In this document: in pieces, positions 22,001 through 33,472 of the stretch
How the letters are laid out: each line of letters begins with the position of its first letter
Position numbering within the stretch: the stretch's first letter is position 1
NCBI GenBank assembly: GCA_026545225.1
Contig: CM048853.1
Coordinates: 18,106,755 to 18,170,754, forward strand
Reading direction: 5' to 3'
From: Cornus controversa
Taxonomy: Eukaryota > Streptophyta > Magnoliopsida > Cornales > Cornaceae
DNA: 64,000 bases
Translations under genes and position numbers: made by a program
Notes under the pieces: model-generated
The model's input: only the letters and a program-made list of their open reading frames with translations
Told to the model about the DNA's origin: nothing
Database searches by the model: none

Positions 22001-22572
22001 CTCCCACTCGACCAAGTGAATCGAGCTCCTTCCATAGGAAGGTCAATAAGCTGATGATCATTGATGAATTCAGAAAACTCCCACATTGCTGGCGTTCTTC
22101 TCCCCCCTAAGGATCTCTCGCTAGGATCACTTATCTCATTAAAATCACCTCCCACACACCACGGGCCCGACCACCTCGATCTAACAGACTCCAATTCCTC
22201 CCACAACCCTCTCCTCTCCATGCCCCCCACTGGTCCATACACCCCGGAGAAAATTATGCGGGATCCATCCTCCTCCAAAGAGAGCCTCAAAGATAAAGAA
22301 GACCTCCCTTTTCACGAATCAACTTTTGAAACCCACCTCTTGTCCCAAAGAATCACGATTCCCCCCGACGATCCTACCACTTCAAGGGCCTCCCAATCAA
22401 TGAATCTACCTCCCCAAAGACTCCTTATCAGACCAACTGACATATCAGCAATCTTGGATTCTTGCAAGCAAACAATGTGTGCTTCCCACTTACGAATTAA
22501 GGACTTTACCACTCTTCTTTTATCCAGATCATTTAGCCCCCGAACATTCCATGATACTATTCTAAGCTTCAT
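19008..22572 (-). pseudogene. LINE ORF2: endonuclease, reverse transcriptase, zf-RVT
   Basis: The start KLRIVSWNVRGLN (22572) is the AP-endonuclease N-terminus, with LQESK, GGDFNE and SDHIPI catalytic blocks down to about 21880. The reverse transcriptase has [29 protein letters not shown]-stop-GDPLS and LLYADDT (YADD at about 20516-20527). The zf-RVT domain (19631-19008) keeps the C-x2-C...H-x4-C pattern around WCCMCKRSEETVNHLLLHC. Breaks: TAG/TGA-type stops near 22312 and 21700, a one-base loss near 21195 at the APGPDG motif, TAG at 20648-20650, a shift with loss of about 15 codons near 20300, and a stop at 19665. The protein would nick target DNA and copy LINE RNA; this copy cannot. Confidence 0.9.
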
Positions 22573-22723
22573 AACACACTAATTCTTTTCCCCTCCCCTC
22601 TCCCCTCCTGCCTCCACTACTCCTCTCGCTCCTCCCACCGTTTCTCCCATCATAATTCACATATGAGATCAGATTTCTGAGTTCTATTTCTCCCTTCCTA
22701 GATGAACTCTTTTTGTAATTGGT

Positions 22724-24636
22724 TTAATCCCATCCTTGCACAAGAAAATGAAAAGTTTCAAGGTCAAACCCATCCTCTCTAGCCAATGTTAGACCCATCA
22801 GCTCTCCCATTTCCTTCGCACTTCTCACAGTTCTATCTCCCTGAACCACTACCACTGAAGAGCTAAAATTATTATCCTCCGCCCTTGCTACTCCAGCAAC
22901 TGCCAGTAGAATTTCAACCCTTGGCTCTTCATTGCATTCCCAAACTGGTGAGGGAAGGAACAAAGGATCAAGAGCGTATCCTGCTTCGGCCTCTTCTTCA
23001 CTGTTATTGGGCAAGAGATCCCTCCTTGTCTCTTTTAGAAGTCTATTATGTCCACTGCCTTCGCACTTGACCCTGTCCCCTACCTTTTTGTGTCTGCCTA
23101 TGTTTGTACCCAAAGCACCAGCCCCCTCTGCTGCAACTGGTAATTCCTTATTTATATTCTTGCTTGGACGTTCTATACTTCTGTGCCTTCTTAGCTCTTC
23201 CAGCAGAGCATTTGCTATCTCTTCCCTCAATCTCATCTTGACCCCTTTGCCAATGCATAATATCAATTCATCCTCTTCCTTACTACTGCAAATGTGAATC
23301 TCCTCATTACCCTCCGTCATAGAGTTGCAGACCACCACATTACTAATTTCAGCAACCTCTTTAGGTTTGTCACCCTTAGCTTCATCTTTTTCCTTGTGAA
23401 TCTCCTCTTTACACCTGTCTTCCACTCTTCTCGATTTTTCAGATCCCGCCAAAAGAAATGAGGAGGTAGGAAGATCATAAAGAGGGTTACTTGCCTTAGA
23501 TTTTCCGGTGAAGACTTGCTTCTCCGTTTCTGACCTCGGAACCCATTTTTGCTTCTCGACTATTGTCCATTGTAATCTCTTCTTGTTCTTGCTCCTTTTA
23601 TTCTGCGCGATCTGTTTCTCATTCTTATTCCAGGTTGCCTGAAACCACTGTCGACTTCCTTCTCCTTCATCGACCTCTCTTCGTCCCCTATAGATCGCAA
23701 ATGTCTTCTCTTTTTGCTTCACAACTTGGTCTGTTCTACGCTGTGTTCTTGGCTTTGTTTTGTGCTTTTGAAAGCTACCGATAGATTAGGCTAGGCAATC
23801 ATTTCTTATTTTTGAGCCCATTATATTAGAGCTATTTTGGGCCAAGTACTTCCTATATGAGCCCATATTGTTAACTATTTTAGGCCCGTTCCCACTGAGC
23901 CCACTTGATGGCCCATGGTCATTTAAATTTGAATCGAAGAGGGTACAATTTCTGGTTCTGTTTCTATAAATGCTGAGACCGTTTAATAAGCTGCCACGTG
24001 TCCCATGAAATCTGACCTTATCCTTATCTATTTCCCTTTGCTGACACATTTTAGAGGCTCTCTCCTTTGTCTTCCACTCGCCTCATGCGCGTGACCTCGC
24101 AATCGTCCCTGTCCTCTTGCTTTCGCCTATTTCAATGCCGACATCTTGCTGGTTTCTTTTCCAACAACCTTGTTGTTTCATCTCCACCACTCGTCCTCCG
24201 TCATTAGCTGACTCACGTCTCTTCCTACCAGCGATTCATGCCTCGATACTAACTTTGGAGCGATTTGTTCCGACAAACTCACTTTATAAGCCACTCGTTC
24301 ATCCTCCACCAAAATGAACGGTGGGACTGAACCTCCGTCCTTGACTGTGACTATAACCCTTTTCATTTCAATCATATCATTTGCCTCTACCTTTCAAAAA
24401 CCTCCGCAAAGATCCCTGATTGCTACAAACAGTTTGTAGCACCAAAGGTGTAATGGTAGGCCATATATTAAGATTTTTCTCTCTTTCCTTTGTTTCAGCA
24501 GGCCCGCACAACCCACCCTAAAATACCATACGTCCATAAATAGCGTAGCCTCACCCCACTTCCTCTTTCCCTCTTTCAATACTCTCTTTGCCTCCTTTTC
24601 CGACGAAAACTTGAAGAGCAGAAGGGAATCCGGCAA
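22724..24636 (-). pseudogene. LINE ORF1 (DUF4283-type nucleic-acid-binding protein)
   Basis: The start MPDSLLLFKFSSEKEAKRVL (24636) leads into a DUF4283-like domain with GLPLHLWCYKLF and DLCGGF, as in plant LINE ORF1 and related proteins. An in-frame TGA at 24394-24396 separates this from the next block (24375-24178). A frameshift between about 24178 and 24060 precedes a long acidic/basic C-terminal half (23722-22724). I see no CCHC knuckle. ORF1 normally coats the LINE RNA. The two halves belong together by position and orientation just upstream of ORF2 (about 150-bp gap). Confidence 0.75.
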
Positions 24637-25944
24637 GGGAATCTCTTTGCCTCCTTTTTGGACTGAGAAATGTTTATATGCTTGAATTAATTGCTGGAAA
24701 TTATTATATGCTTCAATTAATTGCTAAAAATTTATATGCTTGAGTAAATTGCTGAAATGAAATTGCTGAATTTTTGTTATCCATTATAGTGCTAAATTTG
24801 CTGTCATTGATATTGCTGAATATAAGTCTGTATGTTGCTGAATTTTTGGATCAAAATTGCTAAATTCTTACTGATTCAAATTGCTGATTTCTAAATGCTG
24901 AAAGTACTATTCACTTGCTGATTTTTGGATCATAATTACTGAGTTATACAAGCTATTTTTTTTTGTGTTGAATTGTTGAGCTATTTTACATTGTTGTTTT
25001 TGCAGTACCAAAATGCTAAATTGTGCTTTGCTTAATACTATTGATGCTCTCCATATGTTAAACTGTTTGTGCTACTAAAGTCTACTCTAGTTGTAGCCTT
25101 GTCCATTTTAAGAATAGGTACAAAGACAAAGAAATACAAGGACAGTTGTCTAAAGCGAAGTCCAACCAGAATGGGTGTTTAAGAAGCTAAAAGTAGAATT
25201 CACTGAAAAAGTGTTTTCTACATGTCCATTGTAGCTACACTTTAAGGGTGTACTTATTGAAGACCTATCTTTAAAGAAGTTCGAGTGTTATTACCTGCCA
25301 AGAAGATTGAGTGCCTTAATGAATATCAAGCTGGACCTTGAAGACTAATTATCAGAGTTTGAAGATTTGAAGATTAACTTTGAAGACCAACATTCAAAGC
25401 TAGAAGACTTTGTCGCTGCTCAAGACATTGAACTAACTCCACTATCACTATGTATAGTCCAAGTATTGGGATACTTTGGACACCGGGAGTGTAAGTGATT
25501 GTGGTGAGATTGAGGTGAGATAGCTTGGGCTTTAGGAAGCCTAAGTTGGGATTGAGAGTGGAAATGCTGTTGTGAGATTTGGTGAGAGTGGTTCAGGCCC
25601 AGGGAAGCTGTGAACTGGGTGAGTGCTAGAGCGAACTATGTTGTGAGCTGGGTGAGTGAGAGAGTGATTGAGAGAATTACTATACTACCCTTTCAGACAT
25701 AGTGGAGCTCAATTCAAAGAGGTTTTTTTCCCACCTTAGGATTTCCTCTATAAATCTATGTGTCCATCAAATTATGTGATTGCATGTGCCAGCCAAACTT
25801 GCAATATTAGGAAGAAAAATCGAAGAACCTAATCACCCCCTCCCCCTCTAGGTTCATCACGTACATTGCAGACCCAACTAACCCCATTGGGGTCAGTACT
25901 TGACGCCCCTCACTCATCCTAAAACCTTTCAATGTTTTAGCTAT

Positions 25945-26135
25945 CCATGCATTACAATGGATCGTAATGCTGGTTACGACGCATCAAAATTACGATGCAT
26001 CGAACATGTATCGTAACATGTTGCGAAATGCTCTGGATTTTGTACAAAACACTCAACCCTCTTACGATACATCATCTTTAGAATTATGATGCATCACCAG
26101 ATTACGATGTATCGGAACAGGGGTTACGATGCATC
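25945..26135 (-). repeat. Palindrome cluster in LTR A-3
   Basis: Cores such as TTACGATGCATCG, GGTTACGACGCATC and GATTACGATGTATCGG, matching the clusters in the other two family-A LTRs. Confidence 0.8.
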
Positions 26136-26461
26136 ATAATCACTTGACTGTTAAAACAAGAAGTCATCAAGTGACTACAATCTATGATATCCTCAATCAA
26201 TTCTCAATCTATAACTCTCATACATTCTCCATAAGTTGAAAGACATCAAAAGAATGATTTAAAACATCATTAACATAGTCCAAACATGAATTTGCATCTC
26301 CAAGAAATCACATCGTAAAAACCTATACATTAAAGTTCAAACTAAACGTTTTTCCATTCATGTCTCAAAATCGTACATAAGCCACCAACGGCGATTACAT
26401 TTGAAAATATAAGTACATCAGCATAATTCAAATGTACATATATCATCATTAACATAGTCCA

Positions 26462-26480
26462 CATGCCACAAACTGGCATG
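26462..26480 (-). promoter_or_regulatory. Conserved LTR hairpin (A-3)
   Basis: Identical to the hairpin in the 3' LTR at 12121-12139. Confidence 0.6.
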
Positions 26481-28085
26481 GACCTCTATCTACATATCCA
26501 AAAGGTCAAAATCCCAAAAATAAACTCAAAAGCCCTTCAATGCTCTCTAAGCCTCCTCCTCTATGGGAGCTTTATCTAAAAAAGAGTATAGGGCATGGGG
26601 GTGAGCATACACCTATGCCCAGTAGGAATGATCCACTCGACTCTACCTTAACTTAGGCAGTCATGCATGAATGCATAAATAAATCTCTATATAGCTACAT
26701 GTCATGCCCTCGCGGTTTTCATACTTAAAACAATATCATTTTGAAAACATGCTCAATGTCATACACATCCAATGCACATAAATAATTTGTAAAAGAATCT
26801 CAAATCCCAAATAAACTCACACCATATAAATCCGAAAATCAATTAAACTGAGGACTTCTACTTATCACAATTCCATAGTATGGATTTCTTTGAAATCATA
26901 AACTCTGATTACGCTTTTCAAGCAACTAACTTGACAGAAGCGACACTCGCTTGCCCAAGTTTTGGGTCTTGCACCCTTGGGCTCTGTGCCCTTTTTAATT
27001 CTCACACATGCTCCAAAAATATGACTTTCTCACATAATTTCACATTGCCACGTAACGTACACTTATCACATAAATGCACAAAATTCATGATTCTCACAAT
27101 TCCCACCAAATGCATAACATATGTCAAGTTTATGCATACACTTTCACCTCAAGCTTGTCACAATGAAAATTATCCATATTATGGGAATTACAGCCAATGC
27201 ATTTTTCAAGAAAACGTCATTCATGCATAAATTCATTATTTGAAGTCAAATTTCACAAAGCTCCTCAAATGAACATAACTCATAAAGTTTCATTCATAAA
27301 CCTCCATCACTCATATGCATATATAATCTCTAACTAAAGCATGTTATACATTCCACACATATATGCACAAATCATATTTTCACAAAATTATCAAAGAAAC
27401 ATTTTATATCATAAGTATGTAACCTATAGAATCAAAGCAAAGAAGAATTTCACACCCCTACCTTGAATCTCAAGCTTGGAAGCTAAGTTCCAAAATCCTA
27501 ACCCTTTCTACCTTGCTGAAAATTAACTTTGTTCGGTTCAAACCAACACCCTTAGCCCAATGAACAATTTAGTCTTCTTGAAGAACTTCTAAATCACAAC
27601 CTAGCACCTCCAAAATATAGAGAAAATGAGAGAAATGAAGTGGGAGAGTTAGAGAGAGAGATTGATCTATAAATATGAAATATCTTAGCACCTCTAGATA
27701 TTTGTATCTCCACTTGGGGGCGCAAAATGACTAATTTTCCCCTAAGTCACTTAATGTACCCTCCTGACCTCCGTTTTTTATTTTGAAAGTTTCTACAGTC
27801 TCAAAATTACTTCATTAACTCTCTAAATATTTCATTTGGTTCATAACCAAAAATAATATTTTTTCAAAAAAATTTTAGATTCCCGGGCCCACCGAACCTC
27901 ATCCCAAGGCCTAGTTGACCCAAAAAGTCAAACTACTTCAAACGTTCCGAAAACTTTCAAAAACCCTTGAACAACATTCCAAACATGTTTCCCACTTTTA
28001 AAACATCCATAACATCATTTAAAACGTATTTGTGGCAAAAATGATGAAAAATCTTAAAATCGGTCAAATTTGGTTATGGTCTCTA

Positions 28086-28463
28086 CTTTTTTGTGAAGAA
28101 GTATTTAAACCCTTTGAAGATTGGATTGGAAGTGTTAACCACATAGATTTCTAGGTTCTTGCTCCTGGTAAAGGTGTTGTGGAAAGGACACCTCTCTTTA
28201 TCAATATTTTCAGGTGAGTTACTCTCACCCTTGACTATGTGTGAGAAAGGACATAATCTCATTTAGTGATATGATTAATTGTCTCTGATATTGTCACTCT
28301 ATTTTAAACTGTCTTGATCTGTAAATAGAAGGGTATGTCATAGAATGTCTAATAGAACAACAGTTTCTTTATCTTTGGGTCTTGCATCAAGAAGATGACT
28401 TGTCAATGTCTCTTCCTTATCTTTGTTTGCTGCTCTTTTCTTTTCAGTTTTACCTTATAAAAC
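28086..28463 (+). pseudogene. Kinase-like fragment copy A5, 3' half
   Basis: The copy resumes at TGTGAAGAAGTATTTAAACC with the EEVFKPFEDWIGSVNH segment, one TAG in the DF-stop-VLAPGKG block, then VVERTPLFIN and a CAG|GTGAGTTAC donor near 28212. Intron-like sequence follows to ATAAAACTG, where a Copia LTR begins. The 5' half is missing because the Gypsy junction removed it. Confidence 0.65.
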
Positions 28464-29378
28464 TGTGAGTTACGCGGTGTAGAAGCAACTACAAAAGTTA
28501 TATTTAAAACCTAAAGGGGGTGATTAGGTTTACTTACTTTTTTCTTAATCTTTCATATTATCCAATTTTAAGGCCAATTAAAATTTAAGCAGTCCCATAG
28601 TAAGTAAATAAAATAAAGTGTAGTAAGGTAAAGAATGCACCAGATATGCGTGGAAAACCCATATCGGGAAAAAACCACGGGTGAGACTTTGTAGCACTGG
28701 AGAAGAAAATCCACTGTCATCGAAGCAAAGTAAAACAGACTCACACCCACTCCACTCTAACAAGAACTCTGATACGGAACACCTCAAGCTTACAATTGCG
28801 ACTACATCGTCCAACTGCTACAGATTCCTGGCTAACGTCATAATCCTCTCTGAATGGTAACTGGAAGAACACGAACACTAAGTATTCTATCCCTTTCGTA
28901 GCTTGATCTTCTTCTCCTTCCTCACCAACGAACAGTTGTAGAAGAAACAAATCCAATAACTTGATCACAAAGAAATCTTCAATGTTTCTTCGAACAATTG
29001 ATCAAGCAAATAAAAACACCATAAATCACTTAGTGAATAATTGTGTGCTCTAAAAAATATAAACAAAGAATTTGAGGAAAAAATCATTTGCTAGAAAAAT
29101 ATCTCAATGCTTTCTCTTTCTAGAAATTCTCAGTTTGATGTATATTAAAAGTTCTGTGAACACAAACTGTGAGAAAAAAAAATATGAGGTTTTTATAGAG
29201 ATTAAAAACTCTAATTTTCTTTGTAAAACAAGTTGAAAACCAATAGGGACAAAGGAGGCCAAAATCCGCAGACCAGACAACTTGGACTGGTTTGGGCTTT
29301 ACTTGGACTGGTCTAGCCCTGCAGCAAACTTAGAATGAGTTGCCAAACCTGTAAAATCTGCACATCATGCAAACAACA
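28464..29378 (-). repeat. 3' LTR of the Copia-type element
   Basis: TGTGAGTTAC..ACAACA on plus, 915 bp. It aligns with 40930-41850 (shared TTAAGCCCAATTAAAATTTAAGC-like block, split here at about 28570 and 41030). Confidence 0.85.
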
Positions 29379-29439
29379 CTACTTGTGAAAGCTTAATTAA
29401 GAAAAATATAATGATAATAATTATCATAAAATCATCTCC

Positions 29440-29520
29440 GAACTCCCCTTTAATCATATAACCAACGAAATATAATATCTCCCCACATGTCTCAAAGAAA
29501 ATATATATCTCCCCCTTTGT
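29440..29520 (-). promoter_or_regulatory. Purine tracts upstream of the Copia 3' LTR
   Basis: Minus-strand AAAGGGGGAGATATATAT and AAAGGGGAG lie within 140 bp of the LTR start. They are candidates for the plus-strand primer. Confidence 0.5.
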
Positions 29521-30169
29521 CAAAGCACCTATATATGTCTCTCTCTTTTTGGAACAAATCAACAAAGTAAAAATAATGAGAACAAGAGAGAACAAATCAG
29601 CACATGATTAAGTGAGATATAACCTCTAGTCAAATATATCACATAAAGTACCAAAAACATGGAGTGTTACACATAAGTATTGCAACAAAAAAACATAGAA
29701 AGCATACAGCATATCATGTCTTAAGCAAATAAAGCATAACAAGTTCAAGCATCAAGTCTAGACTTAACATATTTGAGCAATAAACATAACCACCTACTCA
29801 AAGTCTAGCAAAGCATAAACTATGTCTAAACCATGAAGACATAATCCTAGAACTTCTCGAGTAAGTGTCATATATGTGATTATATGTGAAAATGTGGTTG
29901 TTGAATGCATGTTAGTTCTATGTGCTAAAATTATGCATTGAGTGTAGCATGAGTAAAATATGCTAATTTTGAAGTTGTATGCATATGAGATGATATATGC
30001 ATGTGTTATACATATATGTGTTATATGTGGTGTGTGGTGATGGAAAATATGCTTGTTACTTCTTTTTAGTATCAATGAGCATGAGTTGAGCATGAAAATA
30101 AAAATGCCATGTGTTTATGCATTCATATTGCATATGTGGGAAATTGCGGGAAAATGACGCAAATGAGGT

Positions 30170-30500
30170 ACACGGGGCTTCGGAGTGGTCCAATCGTGTG
30201 GTGAAATGTGGTAAAATTATCCACAATGTATGGCCCTCGGAGTGGACCCGCCATACCAAGGCTTAATGCCTAGGATCGGAGTATGTCTAATACTAATGAC
30301 CCCTCGGAGTTGTCCCGGTCATAGGATGGTTATCGGAGAATGTCCAAGATTTGTGAGCCTCGGAGTTGCCCCCTCACTCTATGGCAATCCCATATATTGC
30401 TATGGTAGAATGACCTCTAGGAGTTGTCCCGGTCATTGGATGGTTATCGGAGGTGTCCAAGGTTACATGATCCTCGGAGCAGGCCAATCATGTAGGGTAT
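30170..30500 (+). repeat. CTCGGAGT-type imperfect tandem repeats
   Basis: CTCGGAG or close variants recur at about 30179, 30236, 30302, 30358, 30418 and 30472, each followed by a GTCCCGGTCAT-type block. The open frame across them (30230-30619) is a by-product. Confidence 0.75.
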
Positions 30501-30845
30501 CGGATGAGGACCGAGAGAGAGAGCATTTACTCACTTTAATGTTTTTATGTTTGAACATGTTATACATGATTCGTGATATGTGCAATTCTCTTAAATTGCT
30601 ATTATTGATGTGTTTGTGAGATTGTGGACGTGGCATGTAGTGTATTCATATGCATTCCATGTAGGTCGTGTCGGTCGGCACTTAGAAGGGTTGGGGAACC
30701 TTTACTGAGCCGCAGTGGTGCTCACCCCTTTATTATAAACTCTTTTACAGATAAAGCGCCGATGACGGATGGGACGTGAGTGTCCAAGTGGAACACTAGT
30801 GGTGGTTTTGCTATCTTTTGAGTTTTGAGCATTTTTGTGGCTATC

Positions 30846-30864
30846 CATGCCGGCTTGTGGCATG
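30846..30864 (+). promoter_or_regulatory. Conserved LTR hairpin (B-1)
   Basis: CATGCCGGCTTGTGGCATG, a 6-bp stem. Confidence 0.6.
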
Positions 30865-31207
30865 TGACTTCCTTTTAGTTACGGTTGTGCCTTGGACGAA
30901 TGTAATTTGGATGTATGTATGGGATTTTAAACTTGTTGGGTGTGGAGAGACAACGGTTTAATATATGTAATGCCCATGGCGGCACTTAATTCATTTTGAT
31001 GATGTTTCCATTTTGAATGGGTTGTGTTCGTGAAAGAAATGGTTCATTTCGGTGTATAATTCATTATGAATATGATCTTGATTGTGAGATTGATGTTGGA
31101 ACCTTCCATTTATGTTTTTAATCATGTTTGAGGGGTTCTAGGATGATAGAATGTTGATTGGGTTCCAATTGGATCATGTATAGGGCTGTTGGAAGTCCTA
31201 GGAGGTG

Positions 31208-31475
31208 CATTTCGATCAATCGAGATTTCATCTCGATCAATCGAGATGCCTATTTCGATCAATCGAAGTCCCCATTTCGATTGATCGAAAGGGTGATGAT
31301 TTATGGTATTTTTTTAAAGTCCAGAAAAGAGGAATTTCGATCAATCGAGACCCCCATCTTGATCAATCGAGATATTGCAGGTCTGGGGTCCCGAGAGGGT
31401 GAAAATCTCGCTTGAATTCCGATTAATCGAGATTTAATCTCGATCAATCGAGATTCCATCTCGATCAATCGAGAT
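31208..31475 (+). repeat. Palindrome cluster in LTR B-1
   Basis: About nine copies of TCGATCAATCGA (one inverted), mostly inside the longer quasi-palindrome TCTCGATCAATCGAGA. Confidence 0.9.
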
Positions 31476-31977
31476 TACTATTCACAGCTTTTTCTAAAAC
31501 TTCATTTTGACGTAATTTCTTTGTTCTAGATTGGAATTGAGTGTGGTTTTTTTTGAACTTGAGTATTTTTGCATTCTCTATCCAATGGTGTAAGCCTCAG
31601 TTCCAGATTCCAAACATAGAAAGTTTTGAGGCTCGAAAGTGAGTGATTCTTAAAAGTGTGGGCAAGTAAATGTTCACTAAGGTGTGTGATTTAATGTAGG
31701 GCCCATGGGGATTGGTTAAGATGGATTGGTGTGCATTCATATGCAAGAATTAGGTTAAGCTTCCGCGGGAAATGAGGGTAATGAGGGGCTAAATAGACAG
31801 TTTAACCTCCGGTTCTCCAAGAGTTAGAAATCGGGGTGTTATAACATAGTATCAAACCTTGATACTAATGCGTAGAGTGTAATTGAGATTGTTCACGGGG
31901 TTGAGTGAACGGGTTCACACTCGGGATTCGGGGTCGGTCCGGGGGAGTCCCGGCGGTCCGGGTTTTGGGGCGTGACA

Positions 31978-33467
31978 AATACAATCCTTGCCTAGTTTAG
32001 CTATTGAACCCCAACCATTGTCTCTGAAGTAGTGCACAAAATTCAAATGATATCCTTGCCATATGCTCTCCAAATCAAAACTTCATTCACACCTCATTGG
32101 CCTACAACCAACCACCTTTTATAGTGATCAAAGATTCCTTCATCATCAAAATGATACAACGTGAAAATGATATTGCCTTCCGGTGTTAGAGAAACATTAA
32201 CTCTTTGTCGCCTAAAGCCACCGACCATTTCCACAATGAGATGAATGCAAAATAGGAATGTAAGAGCCATTAGAGAATTTTCACAAACACTTGGAGTGCA
32301 ACATTTGAAAACACAAGATTCAATGAAACTCTGTTAGTTCAATCTCCCAAAATCAATCCAAATACTTCAATGATCAATCCCTTCCACCAATTCAACTCAA
32401 AATTAATCAAAATTATGCAATATATCAAGCACAAGATATAATAAGAGTTATGGCAAAGTGAGGAAAAAAAAAGGAAGAAATAAGTACTCAAAAAGAATGA
32501 AGGCACAATATGAACAAATAGCACAGATACACACTTAAAGAGCTCTGGCCGAGCCTCTGTTGACCAATCCAGTCTATTCCTTGGACCAGTCTAAAGTGGT
32601 TCAATTGGTCTGTTAACCAACTTTGACCATCTATGACCTATTTTGCAATTTTTTAAATCCAGTCTATTCCTTGGACCAGTCTAAAGTGGTTCAATTGGTC
32701 TGTTAACCAACTTTGACCATCTATGACCTATTTTGCAATTTTTAAAAAAAATGCTTAAAATTTTCAAAAAAAAAATCCTAAAAATCTAAAAAAATAGGAA
32801 AATATTTTTGAATTTTTATTTATGTGAAAATAAAAAAAAAATAACAATCATATAATCATTGAAACCAATTTTCACATAAAATAACAATGAGTTCTAAAAT
32901 TTTTGAAAAAATTCAAGAAAACTCACAAATTCACAATTTTAAAACCCATAAATTTACCAACAAAATTCATTTTTAAATTCACAATCATGGCACAATTTCC
33001 AATACATAAATATTTATAAAAATTTAGAAATTCATCTAATAAATTCATGTTTGTGTGCGTAATCCAACATCATCAACAATTAATCAAATTCCTTTGATCC
33101 ATCTTCTAAAACACATTGGATGTTAAGTAAATAAAACCACACATGATCAAATTATTTTTTATTTAATTTCATTTTTTTTATTTCTAAGACGGTGGCTCTC
33201 CCGCTTACATGTAGCCAACTATTTCCTCAAAATAACTTCTTTAAAAGAAACCTTATTGGAGATTTATGTCGTAGTGGTAGCTTCGAACAAATCCCGGAGG
33301 TAGTCTTTTCCTTTTGTCTTATGCTAAATAAAAATAGAATCTTTTCATCTTAAATAAAAATAGAATCTTTTCTTTTCATTTTTTTCATTCATCATTTAAG
33401 CCTTCAATGCTACTCATACAATATACTATAGTCAACTTTACATTATATTTCAATCAATTCTCTCAGA
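31978..33467 (-). other. Non-coding internal region of the Copia-type element
   Basis: AT-rich with no pol motifs on either strand. It contains a 90-bp direct duplication (32566-32745). Confidence 0.6.
32566..32745 (+). repeat. 90-bp tandem duplication
   Basis: Two nearly identical 90-bp copies starting AATCCAGTCTATTCCTTGG and containing a TTGGACCAGTC half-palindrome. Confidence 0.9.
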
Positions 33468-33472
33468 GTTGG

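Larger units (their letters stand above)
18932..24659 (-). mobile_element. L1-type LINE, near full length, decayed
   Basis: Minus-strand order: ORF1 (24636-22724), ORF2 with endonuclease, reverse transcriptase and zinc-binding C-terminus (22572-19008), a ~65-bp 3' UTR and a poly-A tail (T10 at 18932-18941 on plus). The 5.7 kb length and absence of LTRs fit plant L1 elements. Both ORFs have stops and frameshifts. The element interrupts a TTGCTGAA-rich repeat; a clear target-site duplication was not found. The 5' end is placed by where flanking repeats resume and is approximate. Confidence 0.9.
17656..25856 (+). mobile_element. Copia-type solo LTR, split by a LINE
   Basis: The two halves (17656-18931 and about 24660-25856) total about 2.5 kb and carry no recognised protein. 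Its right end, CTAATCACCCCCTCCC then TCTAGGTTCATCA, matches the end signature of the other Copia-type LTRs here. Inside are tandem GAGTTAACTC/CCGTTAGCTTCGACTGAG-type repeats (18340-18510), TTGCTGAAT-rich repeats on both sides of the LINE (18780-18930 and 24670-24930), and a (TA)n tract (18716-18753). No target duplication is identified; a deletion in the host LTR accompanies it. Confidence 0.55.
11299..28085 (-). mobile_element. Ty3/Gypsy-type element, gag only, with nested insertions
   Basis: Read on the minus strand: a 5' LTR (28085-25857, then 17655-17546), a primer site (17542-17531), an internal region with gag (16440-15422), a purine tract (about 13755-13743), and a 3' LTR (13742-11299). 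No protease, reverse transcriptase, RNase H or integrase is recognised in the 1.6 kb after gag, so this is a non-autonomous or pol-deleted copy. The 5' LTR is broken by an 8.2 kb compound insertion. The outer right end lacks the terminal ACCA seen at 13742 and joins array sequence directly, so an end deletion hides the target duplication. Confidence 0.8.
25857..28085 (-). repeat. 5' LTR of the Gypsy element (outer part)
   Basis: Aligns with 11540-13733 throughout, including the palindrome cluster (25945-26135), hairpin (26462-26480) and GGTCAAATTTGG start region. The final ACCA of the LTR is missing; kinase-array sequence TTTTTTGTGAAGAAG follows at once. Confidence 0.8.
29845..31977 (+). mobile_element. 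Gypsy-type LTR, family B (copy B-1), 5' truncated
   Basis: Aligns in reverse with 36455-39284. It has GGTGCTCACCCC with TTTTACAGATAAAGC (30718-30765), the 19-nt hairpin (30846-30864), TCGATCAATCGA repeats (31208-31475), an embedded primer-site-like TAGTATCAAACC (about 31846) and an end in GGGCGTGACA. The 5' end is unclear; about 600 bp present in the other copy seem missing. No protein is encoded. Confidence 0.7.

Noticed and set aside
23563..23784. Plus-strand frames over the LINE
   Set aside because: They are antisense shadows of LINE ORF1 and ORF2.
30230..30619. 129-codon open frame as a gene
   Set aside because: It is made by the CTCGGAG tandem repeats inside an LTR and has no family features.
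31208..31475. CRISPR-like array of short palindromic repeats
   Set aside because: Spacing is irregular, some repeats are inverted, the context is a plant LTR and there are no cas genes.
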